Shown: positions 7,678-18,506, counted from the first letter of the stretch. The stretch is DNA of 64,000 nt from an uncultured Oscillospiraceae bacterium (GCA_934590325.1 CAKTOW010000010.1:1-64000), one strand, 5' to 3'. Numbers and translations: made by a program. The notes: generated from the sequence alone by a model not told the origin.

Positions 7678-9414
7678 TTACTCCGTCAGCGTCTTGACCC
7701 AGGCGGAATACTTCTCGATATTGGCGTCGCGCTCGGCGGCGTCGGCACCCTTGGTGAGGATATACACCTTGATCTTCGGCTCGGTGCCGGAGGGGCGCAC
7801 CAGGATGGTGGTGCCGTCCGCCAGTTCGAAGCGCAGCACGTTGCTGCCCGACAGCTCCATCTTGCTGACCTTGCCGGTGGCGCAGTCCACGGCGCTGCCG
7901 TCCTGATAGTCCTTCCGCACCGCCACGTCGACACCGGCGATGGCCACCGGGGGCGCGCTGCGCAGGGACTTCATCAGCGCGGCCATCTTCTCCAGGCCGT
8001 CCAGCCCCGGCATCACCAGGTTGTGCGTCTTTTCGCCGTACCAGCCGTACTTCTTATACAGCGCCTGGATGGCGTCATACAGCGTCATGCCCTGGGCGGC
8101 GTACCACGCGGCCATCTCCGTGATGAGCAGGGAGGCGGTGACGGCGTCCTTGTCCCGCACGTAGTCGCCCAGCATATAGCCGTAGCTCTCCTCGTAGGAC
8201 ATGATAACGTGGCCCTCGCCGGCGGCCTCCAGCGCGTTCTTTTTCTCGGCCATGAACTTGAAGCCGGTGAATGTGTCGCAGCAGGTGACGCCGTTGCTCT
8301 CGGCCACCTTGCGCGCCATCTCCGTGGTGACGATGGTCTTGAGGAAATACGGCTTCTCCGGCATCTTGCCCGCCCGGCGCATGGCGCCGATCAGGTAATC
8401 CAGCAGCAGCACGCCGGTCTGATTGCCGGTGACGGGGATGAACTTCCTGTCCGCACCGCGGACCATGATGCCCACCCGGTCACTGTCTGGGTCGGTGCCC
8501 AGAATGAAGTCCGCGCCCACCTTGTCCGCCAGCTCGATGGCCAGATAGAACCCCTCCGGGTTCTCCGGGTTAGGGGAGACCACCGTGGGGAACGTGCCGT
8601 CCAGCACCATCTGCTGCTCCACGCAGTACAGGTTCTTCACACCCAGGCCCCGCAGCGCCTCGGGCACCAGCTTCCAGCCGCAGCCGTGGAAGGGGGTGTA
8701 CACCACCTTGAACGTGTTGGCCACCTGCGCCACGGAGGATCGGTCGTTGACCATGGCCATCACGTTGGTCATGAACATCTTGTCGGTCTCCTCGCCCAGC
8801 AGGGTGATCAGCCCGGCCTTCACCGCCTCGTCGAAGTCCATGCGCTTCACGCCGGTGAAGATGTCGATCTTCTCCAGCTGCGCGGCGATGGCTGCGGCGT
8901 GCTGGGGCGGCAGCTGCGCGCCGTCCGCCCAGTAGACCTTATAGCCGTTGTACTCCTTGGGGTTGTGGCTGGCGGTGACGTTGATGCCCGCCTGGCAGCC
9001 GTAGTACCGCACGGCGAAGCTCAGCTCCGGGGTGGGGCGCAGGGACTCGAAAATACGCACCCGGATGCCGTTGGCGGCGCAGACCTCCGCCGCGGCGCGG
9101 GCAAAGGCCATGCTGTTCACACGGCAGTCCATGCAGATGGCCACGCCCTTCTTTTTGGCCTCGTCGCCCTCGGCGGCGATGACATCGGCAAAGCCCTGGG
9201 TGGCCCAGCGGATGACGTGCACGTTCATCTGATGCAGGCCCACCTTCATGGTGCCCCGCAGCCCGGCGGTGCCGAACTCCAGCGGGCCGTAAAACCGACT
9301 CTCGATCTCCTTTTCGTCCCCGGCGATGGCCTGCAGCTCGGCCTTCTCGTCCGCGTTCAGCGCGTCGCTGGCCAGCCAGCGCTCGTATTCCTTCCTATAG
9401 TCCAGCATACTCAA
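7678..9414 (-). CDS. pgcA: Phosphoglucomutase / phosphomannomutase
   Basis: This 578-residue alpha-phosphohexomutase interconverts hexose 1- and 6-phosphates in the cytoplasm, feeding cell-wall and polysaccharide precursors. The phosphoserine loop TASHNPKEYNGYK lies at about residues 148-160. The metal loop is DPDSDRVG, the sugar loop EESYGYM and the phosphate-binding loop RPSGTEPKIKVY near the C-terminus. Length matches the PgcA type of Firmicutes. It is last in a minus-strand run after murA, the MBL hydrolase, rlmH and a DUF2007-like gene, and starts 8 nt after the latter. Confidence 0.93.
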   Translation of the reverse strand: MSMLDYRKEYERWLASDALNADEKAELQAIAGDEKEIESRFYGPLEFGTAGLRGTMKVGLHQMNVHVIRWATQGFADVIAAEGDEAKKKGVAICMDCRVNSMAFARAAAEVCAANGIRVRIFESLRPTPELSFAVRYYGCQAGINVTASHNPKEYNGYKVYWADGAQLPPQHAAAIAAQLEKIDIFTGVKRMDFDEAVKAGLITLLGEETDKMFMTNVMAMVNDRSSVAQVANTFKVVYTPFHGCGWKLVPEALRGLGVKNLYCVEQQMVLDGTFPTVVSPNPENPEGFYLAIELADKVGADFILGTDPDSDRVGIMVRGADRKFIPVTGNQTGVLLLDYLIGAMRRAGKMPEKPYFLKTIVTTEMARKVAESNGVTCCDTFTGFKFMAEKKNALEAAGEGHVIMSYEESYGYMLGDYVRDKDAVTASLLITEMAAWYAAQGMTLYDAIQALYKKYGWYGEKTHNLVMPGLDGLEKMAALMKSLRSAPPVAIAGVDVAVRKDYQDGSAVDCATGKVSKMELSGSNVLRFELADGTTILVRPSGTEPKIKVYILTKGADAAERDANIEKYSAWVKTLTE

Positions 9415-9422
9415 AGCTCCTT

Positions 9423-9740
9423 TCAGGCGTGTTCTTCCGTTTCCTCGTCCTCCACCGGCCGGGAGTCCATCAGGTCTTTGGCCTCCTCCAGCCGGGACTG
9501 GGGCACATACAGGCTGGCGCCGTACCCGGAAAAGCCGTTGATGACCTTTCCCGCGCCGCCGTCCAGATCGTAATACTTGAAGCAGGGGACGCCGTAGGCC
9601 GCCAGCAGGGAGATGATCATGTCCGTGTCGGCGGGGGAGTCAAAGGTCTGCGTCAGCAGCACCGCCTTCTCGTCCTGCCCCTGCTCGTCCTTCGGCCAGG
9701 CCGGGATGTCCGGCTTGCCGCTGAAGCTCCAGTTGTCCAT
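9423..9740 (-). CDS. DUF2007-like small protein
   Basis: This 105-residue soluble protein has the region AVLLTQTFDSPADTDMIISLLAAYGVPCFKYY followed by GYGASLYVPQSRLEEAKDLM (quoted as two motifs, residues about 26-60 and 73-92). This resembles the putative signal-transducing DUF2007 fold, in which a short beta-alpha-beta unit recurs. The biochemical role of the family is unknown. It lies 10 nt after rlmH and 8 nt before pgcA, so it belongs to the same transcript. The last residues are acidic. Confidence 0.6.
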   Translation of the reverse strand: MDNWSFSGKPDIPAWPKDEQGQDEKAVLLTQTFDSPADTDMIISLLAAYGVPCFKYYDLDGGAGKVINGFSGYGASLYVPQSRLEEAKDLMDSRPVEDEETEEHA

Positions 9741-9750
9741 AGTCTGCCTC

Positions 9751-10233
9751 CTATTTGTGGTATTTTGTCCCCTCGGCGATCTGGCACGCGCGGTAGATCT
9801 GCTCCAGCAGCATCACCCGCGCCAGATGGTGGGGGAATGTCATGGAGGACATGCTCAGCCGCCAGTCGGCCTGCTTCTTCACGTCCTCGTCCAGTCCGAA
9901 GCTGCCGCCGATGATAAAGGTGACCTGCGTCCTGCCCTGTATGCCGAAGTCCGCCATCCGGCGGCTCAGCTCCTCGCTGGAGCAGGGCTTCCCCTCGATG
10001 CACAGCGCCACCACCGCGCCGCCCTTGGGCAGCTTCTCCCGTATGGCTGCGCCTTCGGCGCGCAGCGCCCGCTGTATCTCGGCAGGGGAGGGGGCCTCCG
10101 GCAGCCGCTGCTCCGGCAGCTCGATGATCTCCAGCTTGCAGTACCGCTGCAGCCGCTTTACGTACTCCGCCGCCGCGTCCGCGTAGAATCTCTCCTTCAG
10201 CTTGCCTACGCACAGCACCGTCACACGCTGCAT
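9751..10233 (-). CDS. rlmH: 23S rRNA pseudouridine-1915 N3-methyltransferase RlmH
   Basis: This 160-residue SPOUT methyltransferase modifies pseudouridine 1915 in helix 69 of 23S rRNA using S-adenosylmethionine. The family end is present: FIIGGSFGLDEDVKKQAD (SAM knot) and MTFPHHLARVMLLEQIYRA, with a terminal YHK. The start MQRVTVL is placed 6 nt after GGAGGT; the ATG two codons upstream would abut that site. It overlaps the preceding MBL hydrolase gene by 13 nt. Confidence 0.95.
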   Translation of the reverse strand: MQRVTVLCVGKLKERFYADAAAEYVKRLQRYCKLEIIELPEQRLPEAPSPAEIQRALRAEGAAIREKLPKGGAVVALCIEGKPCSSEELSRRMADFGIQGRTQVTFIIGGSFGLDEDVKKQADWRLSMSSMTFPHHLARVMLLEQIYRACQIAEGTKYHK

Positions 10234-11012
10234 ACGCATACCTCCGCGGTGTACGGCCCGCTGACCTCCGCCCGGGGCGCCACGCATACCTCCGCCTCCA
10301 GGCCCTCCAGCGCGAATACCGCGGTCTGCAGCGCCTTTTCCGGCGTGTTGTTCTCCTTGCTCAGGTGTGCCAGTACGAACCGCCGTGTGCCCCGCATGGC
10401 CATCATCCGGGCGAAGCAGGCTGCCGTGTCGTTGGACAGGTGCCCCTTGGGCCCCAGGATGCGGTCCTTCAGGTGCGGGGGATACGGCCCCGACAGCAGC
10501 CACTCCTCGTCGTGATTGCTCTCCAGCACCAGCAGCCCCACGCCGCTGAGGGCCTCCCTGGCCTCCATGGTCACGAAGCCCGTGTCCGTCAGCACGCCAG
10601 CCGCCGCGCCGCCGCAGTCAAAGCGGTAGTCCACGCTCTCCGCCGCGTCGTGGCTGGTGGGGAACACCGTCACCACCATCTCGCCGAAGGACAGCGTCCC
10701 CTGCCGGGGGATGACCTTCACCACGTCCGCCGCGCCGGATATCCTGGCGCACAGGGCGTTGGCGGTGCCGCCGCTGGCGTACAGCGGCAGCTGGTATTGC
10801 TTTGTCAGCGTGGCCAGCCCCGCCGTGTGGTCGCTGTGCTCGTGGGTCACCAGCACGCCCTCCACATCCCGGGGCGACAGTCCCAGCTGCTCCAGCCCCG
10901 TCACGATGCGCTTGGTGGAGATGCCGGCATCCACCAGCAGGTGTACGCCGCCGCCGCTGACCAGCAGGCAGTTGCCCTCGGAGCCGCTGGCTAATATATG
11001 TACCGTCAACAA
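10221..11012 (-). CDS. MBL-fold hydrolase, WalJ/YycJ-like
   Basis: This 263-residue metallo-beta-lactamase-fold protein shows THEHSDHTAG (HxHxDH metal motif) at about residues 56-65, further ligands in FPTSHDA and VLESNHD, and a C-terminal VLAHLSKENN His. It resembles the YycJ/WalJ family, double-strand 5'-3' exonuclease-type proteins usually near walRK; here it neighbours rlmH, as in many Firmicutes. No ATG suits the start. TTG at 11012, 10 nt after AGAGG, gives LLTVHILASGSEGN, the family N-terminus. Confidence 0.8.
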   Translation of the reverse strand: MLTVHILASGSEGNCLLVSGGGVHLLVDAGISTKRIVTGLEQLGLSPRDVEGVLVTHEHSDHTAGLATLTKQYQLPLYASGGTANALCARISGAADVVKVIPRQGTLSFGEMVVTVFPTSHDAAESVDYRFDCGGAAAGVLTDTGFVTMEAREALSGVGLLVLESNHDEEWLLSGPYPPHLKDRILGPKGHLSNDTAACFARMMAMRGTRRFVLAHLSKENNTPEKALQTAVFALEGLEAEVCVAPRAEVSGPYTAEVCVCSV

Positions 11013-11038
11013 TGTTATATGTCCTCTCTGTAATGGAA

Positions 11039-11092
11039 AGCGTCCGCAGCGAGAGGTCGCCGCAGCAGCTGCGGCCTCTCGCAGCGGACGCT
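11039..11092 (-). terminator. Long GC-rich hairpin between murA and the MBL gene
   Basis: AGCGTCCGC and GCGGACGCT form the base of an extended stem containing GAGAGG/CCTCTC and CCGCAG/CTGCGG. On the minus strand it is followed by TTTCC, so termination is plausible but partial; the downstream genes may be read through or have their own promoter. Confidence 0.5.
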
Positions 11093-11106
11093 GCTTTGCT
11101 GTTCTC

Positions 11107-12405
11107 TTATCCCGCGTGGGTCTCCGCGTCGGTCTCGTCCGGCACATCCACCATGGAGATGTCCGCACCCACCGCCCGGAGTTTGCCCACGAGGTCCTCG
11201 TAGCCACGCTCGATATACTGGATGTGGCTCAGCTCCGTGGTGCCCTGGGAGGCGAGTCCCGCGATGACCAGCGCCGCGCCGGCGCGGAGGTCGCAGGCCT
11301 GGATGGGTGCGCCCACCAGCTGCTTTACGCCCTCCACCACGGCCACCTTGCCGTCCACCTGGATGTGCGCGCCCAGTCGCTTCAGCTCGTCCACATATTT
11401 GAACCGGTTGGCGCCGTACACGCCCTCGGTCACCAGGCTTGTCCCCTCCGCCAGCGCCAGCACCGCGGTGATCTGGGGCTGCATATCCGTGGGGAAGCCG
11501 GGGTAGGGCAGCGTCTTGACGTTGGTCTTCTGCAGGGGGCCGCTGCGGCGCACCAGCAGAGAGTCGTCGTCCTCCACCACGGTGACGCCCATCTCCATCA
11601 GCTTGGCGCTGATGCACTCCATGTGCTTGGGGATGACGTTCTTCAGCAGCAGCTGTCCGCCGGTGGCGGCCACCGCCGCCATATAGGTGCCCGCCTCGAT
11701 CTGATCGGGGATGATGCAGTAGCTTCCGCCGGTGAGCTTCTCCACGCCGCGGATCTTGATGGAGTCGGTGCCCGCGCCCTTGATGTCCGCACCCATGGAG
11801 TTCAGAAAGTTGGCCAGGTCCACGATGTGGGGCTCCTTGGCGGCGTTCTCGATGGTGGTGGTGCCCTTTGCCAGCACGGCGGCCATCATGATGTTCATGG
11901 TAGCGCCCACGCTCACCACGTCCAGGTATACCGGCGCGCCCACCAGGCGGCCGTTTTTGGCGGCGGTGTGGATGAAGCCGCCCTCCACGGACACGTCCGC
12001 GCCCATGGTGGTAAAGCCCTTGATGTGCTGGTCGATGGGCCGCACGCCGAAGTTGCAGCCGCCGGGCATGGCCACGGTGGCCTGTCCGAACCGTCCCAGC
12101 AGCGCGCCCAGCAGATAGTAGCTGGCGCGGATGCGCCGTGCCAGGTCATAGGACGGCCGGGTGGAGTGGATGGCGTGGCAGTCGATCTCGATGGCGTGCC
12201 GGTTCAGCACGCGCACCTTGGCGCCCAGCTCCTCCAGGATGGAGAAGAACAGCGTCACGTCGCTGATCTGGGGGATATTCTCAATGCGGCATACGCCGTC
12301 CACCAGCAGGGCGGCGGGGATGATGGCCACAGCGGCATTTTTCGCGCCGCTGACGGTCACTTCACCGAAAAGCTCCCGTCCGCCGCGGATCATGTATTTA
12401 TTCAA
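11107..12405 (-). CDS. murA: UDP-N-acetylglucosamine 1-carboxyvinyltransferase
   Basis: This 432-residue enzyme transfers enolpyruvate from PEP to UDP-GlcNAc, the first committed step of peptidoglycan synthesis. It has the full EPSP-synthase-like double fold: N-terminal SGAKNAAVAIIPA with the catalytic Lys, the PEP-reactive cysteine loop in MPGGCNFGVRPIDQH, and the C-terminal SHIQYIERGYEDL. The cysteine typical of fosfomycin-sensitive MurA is present. The N-terminus MNKYMIRGG follows a GGGAA site. It is first in the minus-strand run, with a promoter at 12541-12568. Confidence 0.95.
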   Translation of the reverse strand: MNKYMIRGGRELFGEVTVSGAKNAAVAIIPAALLVDGVCRIENIPQISDVTLFFSILEELGAKVRVLNRHAIEIDCHAIHSTRPSYDLARRIRASYYLLGALLGRFGQATVAMPGGCNFGVRPIDQHIKGFTTMGADVSVEGGFIHTAAKNGRLVGAPVYLDVVSVGATMNIMMAAVLAKGTTTIENAAKEPHIVDLANFLNSMGADIKGAGTDSIKIRGVEKLTGGSYCIIPDQIEAGTYMAAVAATGGQLLLKNVIPKHMECISAKLMEMGVTVVEDDDSLLVRRSGPLQKTNVKTLPYPGFPTDMQPQITAVLALAEGTSLVTEGVYGANRFKYVDELKRLGAHIQVDGKVAVVEGVKQLVGAPIQACDLRAGAALVIAGLASQGTTELSHIQYIERGYEDLVGKLRAVGADISMVDVPDETDAETHAG

Positions 12406-12540
12406 GGCAGTTTCCCTCTTTTCAAATGGTCGGTGCTCCTGTTTCGGCAGCCGTCACGGTCACAACAGATGCGCCGTGTATAGCTTGCCCGCGCGGTGCA
12501 CAGTTCATACGGCACACTACGAGACATTATGAGCACTAAC

Positions 12541-12568
12541 AGTATACCATACTTTTTGGTAAAAGCAA
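12541..12568 (-). promoter_or_regulatory. Promoter of murA
   Basis: On the minus strand TTGCTT and TATACT are separated by 16 nt. The leader to the murA start is about 135 nt, long enough for regulation, although I see no known riboswitch. The AT-rich rest of the gap 12570-12660 holds no gene. Confidence 0.6.
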
Positions 12569-12663
12569 GAAAACACTATCAAATTTTTAACATCCGTCCA
12601 AAATAGTATAGAGAATATAAAAGGGATATACAAAATAAATAAGGTATATATAAAATAAAAAGA

Positions 12664-12697
12664 GGGGCGCACAGCCATTTTCATGGCTGTGCGCCCC
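12664..12697. terminator. Bidirectional terminator after the endolysin gene
   Basis: A perfect 15-bp stem GGGGCGCACAGCCAT/ATGGCTGTGCGCCCC has a TTTC loop. T-rich sequence follows on both strands. Confidence 0.85.
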
Positions 12698-12715
12698 GTG
12701 TTTTTATCCTGTTTT

Positions 12716-13423
12716 TTACGCGCCCAGCAGCTTGTGCCAGGTGTCCCGGCCCACGATACCGTCCGCCGCCAGAGCGCTGCCCGCCTGAAAGCGCTTTACC
12801 GCCGCCGCCGTGTTCACGCCGAAAATACCGTCCGCCGCGCCCGCATCGTATCCCAGCCCGGACAGCGCCGCCTGCACCAGCCGCACCGTTTCGCCCCGGC
12901 TGCCCTGCAGCAGCAGCGGCAGCGTCACCTTCGTGCCGTCGGCGGAAGCCGTTGGTACGGAAGGTGTTGCGCTGTCTGCGCCTGCGGCCTCTGCCCCGGC
13001 GATCTCCGCGAAGGGGAAGTGCCCGCCGGGGCACCCCGTGGCGTTCACGTCACTGTGCTTCTGCACCTGCGTGATGCCGTACTTTCCCTTCAGATACGCC
13101 ACCAGTTCCTGCCCGGCGCGCTTCTGGGTCTCGCCCATTTCCTCTTTGTCAAAGCTGCCCTCGAAGCACACGCCGATGCTGTCGTAGTTGTTGTTTCCCG
13201 CGTGTGCGCCCACCGTGTCCTCCGGCCTGCCGCGGTATACGCTGCCGTCCTTCCGGACGAAGAAGTGGTACCCGATGCCGCTCCACCCGTTGGCCAGGTG
13301 CCACTGGTGTATCTGCTGCGCCGTGCACGTCACTGCCGCCGCGTGGTGCAGGATGATGCGCCGCGTGGCGCCGCGCTTGGCCAGCGTCCCCGCCCAGGCA
13401 TACGTCATGTCAATGATCTGCAT
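12716..13423 (-). CDS. N-acetylmuramoyl-L-alanine amidase with peptidoglycan-binding domain
   Basis: This 235-residue endolysin-like protein has an N-terminal amidase_2/PGRP domain (about residues 15-145). It carries IILHHAA, HQWHLANGWSGIGYHFFV and KHSDVNATGCPGGHFPF, which supply the zinc His, His and Cys. After a 35-residue Ala/Thr linker comes a PG_binding_1 repeat (about 170-234; GSRGETVRLVQAALSGLGY, then GIFGVNTAAAVKRFQ). It cuts the stem peptide from muramic acid. There is no signal peptide, and its start overlaps the holin gene by 14 nt, so export through the holin is likely. No other phage gene is nearby. Confidence 0.88.
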   Translation of the reverse strand: MQIIDMTYAWAGTLAKRGATRRIILHHAAAVTCTAQQIHQWHLANGWSGIGYHFFVRKDGSVYRGRPEDTVGAHAGNNNYDSIGVCFEGSFDKEEMGETQKRAGQELVAYLKGKYGITQVQKHSDVNATGCPGGHFPFAEIAGAEAAGADSATPSVPTASADGTKVTLPLLLQGSRGETVRLVQAALSGLGYDAGAADGIFGVNTAAAVKRFQAGSALAADGIVGRDTWHKLLGA

Positions 13424-13868
13424 TTTCGTCCTCCGTCTTTTTCTCTACCGCGTTTTTCAGCTTGCCCAGCAGCTTCTGTAAAAACCCGGGCACCGGGCTG
13501 CCCATGGCCGCCACGTTCTCCAGAATGGAGATCAGCTCATTGATGATCAGCCACACGATCACCATAGCGGCTATCAGGAACTGGAAGGATACCTCCACGC
13601 CCGCCTGTGCCAGGCCGTACCGCACCAGCCAGTCCACCACACCGGCTGCGCCCACCAGCACAAGATAGCCCAGCTTTTTCACAATGCCCCGCAGCCCGGT
13701 CCTGGAGCACAGCGTCCCCGTGCTCCAGGCCTTGGCCATGCCGCTGACGTAGTCCGCCAGCATCACCAGCAGCAGTACCGCCAGCGGCACCACCAGCTCC
13801 GCGAAATAGCTGCACAGTGCGCCCACCGCCGCCGCAAGAATAGCCGTTACCGAATTCCCGTTTTTCAT
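13410..13868 (-). CDS. Phage-type holin (toxin-secretion/lysis holin family)
   Basis: This 152-residue protein has four hydrophobic segments at about residues 7-27, 30-47, 66-86 and 93-115, then a charged C-terminus (VEKKTEDENADH). The layout and motifs such as LLVMLADYVSGMAKAW and RTGLRGIVKKLGYLVLV match the class of holins that includes TcdE of Clostridioides difficile. It would form membrane holes that release the amidase encoded immediately downstream. The start is placed at MKNGNSV, 9 nt after GGGAGG. It is either a domesticated or residual lysis cassette. Confidence 0.82.
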   Translation of the reverse strand: MKNGNSVTAILAAAVGALCSYFAELVVPLAVLLLVMLADYVSGMAKAWSTGTLCSRTGLRGIVKKLGYLVLVGAAGVVDWLVRYGLAQAGVEVSFQFLIAAMVIVWLIINELISILENVAAMGSPVPGFLQKLLGKLKNAVEKKTEDENADH

Positions 13869-13889
13869 CCTTAGTGTCCTCCCTTGTAT

Positions 13890-14365
13890 GATCTCTCGGC
13901 ACTTCATTGTATGCCGTTCTCTGCTTCCCGGTGTTTTTCCCGCTTTTGTTGCCCGCAAACGTGCAACAGAGTCAAAAAATTTTTGCCTTTTTTCCACCGC
14001 TGACGGATACTGACGCGAAATTTGTTGCTGAATTTCTTTGTGCAAAACGGCAAATGTTGCAAGGGAGTACGGTTTGAAAAAGCGGTGAATCGCCACAAAA
14101 AGTACGAAAAAAGATTTTTTGCATTTTTGCGGAATATTTTTCTGTTTTTGGTTGAAAAAGTAACGTAAAAAAATTTTTGCGCCGCAAAAACTGCGGTTTG
14201 CAACGCGGAAAAATACATACAGAATGTATGGTACATTTCGGCCCGCCGGGGAAAAACGTGCGGTAAATGCCAGAAAATGTAACATTTTTAGAGTAAAAAG
14301 TTGCGGTGAATTTGACGAATAAAGTCCTACATATTTTCAGCGTATACCAAAAAAAGTTTGAAAAT
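13890..14365. other. AT-rich gene-free stretch upstream of the pyrophosphatase gene
   Basis: About 470 bp have a markedly lower GC content than both flanks, with many A and T runs and small palindromes such as TTTTTGC-GCC-GCAAAAA. Open frames crossing it have no ribosome site and no recognisable protein. It separates the divergent holin and hppA transcripts and may hold upstream promoter elements. I see no RNA gene. Confidence 0.5.
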
Positions 14366-14394
14366 TTGACGGGACGGGATTCCTTTTTTATAAT
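14366..14394 (+). promoter_or_regulatory. Promoter of hppA
   Basis: TTGACG and TATAAT are separated by 17 nt, about 60 nt before the start codon. Confidence 0.75.
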
Positions 14395-14452
14395 ATTCCG
14401 CGGAACAAAAAGCAATTCCCGGCCACGGGGCCGGGAGGAAAGAGGAAAACAC

Positions 14453-16540
<2,088 letters not shown>

Positions 16541-16561
16541 CAGGAAAAGGGAAGAAAGAAA

Positions 16562-16632
16562 AAGCAGCACCCCCGGCGAACACCGGGGGTGCTGCAGCAA
16601 AAAGAGGTGCCCGCCGGGCGCCTCTTTTTGCT
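16562..16632 (+). terminator. Tandem terminator hairpins after hppA
   Basis: The first stem is GCAGCACCCCCGG/CCGGGGGTGCTGC. The second is AAAAAGAGG(T)GCCCG/CGGGCGCCTCTTTTT. The second can act in both directions and may also serve the convergent catabolic operon. The gap 16633-16776 contains a hairpin near 16668-16700 (ACAGCCC...GGGGCTGT) and no gene. Confidence 0.8.
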
Positions 16633-16776
16633 GCTTTACTTGATAAGTCTGTCTTTCCAACAGGCAACAGCCCTTCCGGCAGATGCCGGAGGGGCTGTCA
16701 CTGTGCATGGAGCGTTGCGCTCGCCCATGGCAAGGGGGATGAAGGAAGAGGAAAACACAGAGTTTATCAGGGGTGA

Positions 16777-17469
16777 TCAGTCCGTCACCGCCAGCAGGCG
16801 CAGCGGCGAGCCGGTACCTTCTCTGATGCACAGCGGCACAGCGATAAGCTGGCAGCGCACGGAGCCGATCTCTGCAACATTGCAGATGTTTTCGATGATA
16901 TAGATGTGGCTGCCCAAAAGAACACGGTGGGCGGGGCCTAACGGCTGATCCACATCGTCGATGTCGCCGGCCTCGGTGCAGATCATGCGGATGCCCTTGC
17001 CACGCAGATACACAGCGGCATCCTCGTCGATGTAGGGCCAAGTCTTCAGGTATTCGGGATCGTCTTCGTTGAGGTGCCATTTGGCGGAATGCTCCGTCCA
17101 TAGGATGACGGCATCGCCTTTTTCAATAGTGGTACCGCTCTCCTGCTCCCAGCACTGTATATCCTGCCGGGTGATGCCGGCGTGGCCCTGCTTGGTACGC
17201 ATATCCACCACCACGGCGGGGCCAAGCAGGCAGTCGACGGGCAGAATATCCACCGTATCGCCGTCTAGGAAGAAGTGGGCGGGAGCGTCCATGTGGGTGC
17301 CTGCGTGGAGCACGGTGGTCACGCGCTCCACGTTGACGTGGCTGCCCCTGTCGATGCGGTACATCCATGTTCGCTCGATGTCGGGGAAGCCGAAGGAACG
17401 GGGCATGCCGAACTCCAGGGTGTGGGACAGGTCCACGATGTGGCTGCCGCAGATATTGATATAGCTCAT
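16777..17469 (-). CDS. Cyclase-family metal hydrolase (kynurenine formamidase-like)
   Basis: This 230-residue protein of the cyclase/KynB-like superfamily shows VDLSHTL near the N-terminus, the metal motif HAGTHMDAPAHF at about residues 55-66, and a late EAGDIDDV segment. Members hydrolyse amides or lactones, including arylformamides and sugar-derived lactones. Here it is the last gene of the sugar-acid operon and overlaps the ABC permease by 4 nt, so a lactone or formyl derivative of the operon's substrate is more likely than kynurenine. The activity is an inference from context. Confidence 0.75.
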   Translation of the reverse strand: MSYINICGSHIVDLSHTLEFGMPRSFGFPDIERTWMYRIDRGSHVNVERVTTVLHAGTHMDAPAHFFLDGDTVDILPVDCLLGPAVVVDMRTKQGHAGITRQDIQCWEQESGTTIEKGDAVILWTEHSAKWHLNEDDPEYLKTWPYIDEDAAVYLRGKGIRMICTEAGDIDDVDQPLGPAHRVLLGSHIYIIENICNVAEIGSVRCQLIAVPLCIREGTGSPLRLLAVTD

Positions 17470-18500
17470 TGCTGTGCCTCCTTTGCATCCTCTTTGGCCA
17501 GTGCGGCGGCCAATTTTTTCTTATTACCTTCGATGCGGCGGCGGTTAGAGTACTGCTGCAGGCCAACGGCGATCAACAGCATCAGGCCATTGAACAGCGG
17601 TTCCACGAAGTAGCTGGCGCCCAACTGCTGCAGACCGGCCACAGCGACGCTCATCAACATCACGGCGCAGACGGTGCCCCACACGTTGGGACGGCCTACA
17701 CGAATGCAGGTAGCACCCAACAGCGCACCGGCAAAGGAATTCATCAGATAATCGGGCCCCACGGAAATCTGGCCTACGCGGAGCTGCGCGCCCAGCATGA
17801 TACCGGCCACAGCAGTCAGCACACCGGAGAAGGTAAACGCTACCAGCAGGTACTTCTTGGGATTAACGCCGGCCAGTTCGGAGGCTTTTACGTTGGAACC
17901 CAGCATATACATATATCTGCCTACGGGGGTATACTCAAGGAACAGCCAGATCAGCAGGGCGATGACCACGGTGCCGATGGCTAATTTGGGGATGCCGGCC
18001 ACATTGCCGGCCAGATCGGTAAACGATTTGGCGAGTTTGCCCGTGCCCACGATCTGCGCGCCGTCGGTATACCAGAATGCGATGCCGTAGATGATCTGCC
18101 CAGTGCCCAGTGTGGCAATGAAGGAATCAATGCCTGCACGGGTGACTAGCAGTCCGTTGCACAGACCGATCAGGCAGCCCAGCAGAATGAGCAGCACACA
18201 GGCCAGCGGCCACGGGAGACCCTGCTTAACCTGCAGACCTACCGCCAGAATGTGCATCAGGCCTACGGAATAGCCCACCGACAGGTCGAAATGCCCCGCC
18301 GCAATGGGAACCAGGACAGCCAGCGCCAGCAGCACGATGGGCGCTTTGGTGTTGATGAGTGAGCGGATATTGAACAGGGTGGGGAAGGAGTTGGGCAGCA
18401 GTACGGAAAAGAACGCGAACATGATGACCAACAGGATTGGCAGGCTCAGCTTGGAAATTACATTAACGAACGTATTCTTGCTTTTCATTTTGTCCTCCAA
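17466..18500 (-). CDS. Sugar ABC transporter permease, RbsC/AraH type
   Basis: This 344-residue inner-membrane subunit has about eight to ten hydrophobic helices and the BPD_transp_2 signatures PIVLLALAVLVPIAAGHFDLSVG and ILLGCLIGLCNGLLVTRAGIDSFIATLGT (residues about 52-75 and 103-131). It carries the substrate through the membrane with the ATPase and binding protein encoded upstream. It ends in a basic/acidic cytoplasmic tail. It is 6 nt from the ATPase gene. The specificity is set by the binding protein and is unknown. Confidence 0.9.
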   Translation of the reverse strand: MEDKMKSKNTFVNVISKLSLPILLVIMFAFFSVLLPNSFPTLFNIRSLINTKAPIVLLALAVLVPIAAGHFDLSVGYSVGLMHILAVGLQVKQGLPWPLACVLLILLGCLIGLCNGLLVTRAGIDSFIATLGTGQIIYGIAFWYTDGAQIVGTGKLAKSFTDLAGNVAGIPKLAIGTVVIALLIWLFLEYTPVGRYMYMLGSNVKASELAGVNPKKYLLVAFTFSGVLTAVAGIMLGAQLRVGQISVGPDYLMNSFAGALLGATCIRVGRPNVWGTVCAVMLMSVAVAGLQQLGASYFVEPLFNGLMLLIAVGLQQYSNRRRIEGNKKKLAAALAKEDAKEAQQ

Positions 18501-18506
18501 TTTTCC

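Noticed and set aside
7645-9573. Long plus-strand frame across pgcA
   Set aside because: The minus strand carries a complete phosphoglucomutase with all catalytic loops.
10657-12483. 608-codon plus-strand frame across murA and the MBL gene
   Set aside because: It is the antisense shadow of two well-supported enzymes.
13410-14285. Longer 291-residue start for the holin
   Set aside because: The extra N-terminus crosses the AT-rich gap, is Phe/Lys/Arg-rich and has no ribosome site; MKNGNSV after GGGAGG fits the family length.
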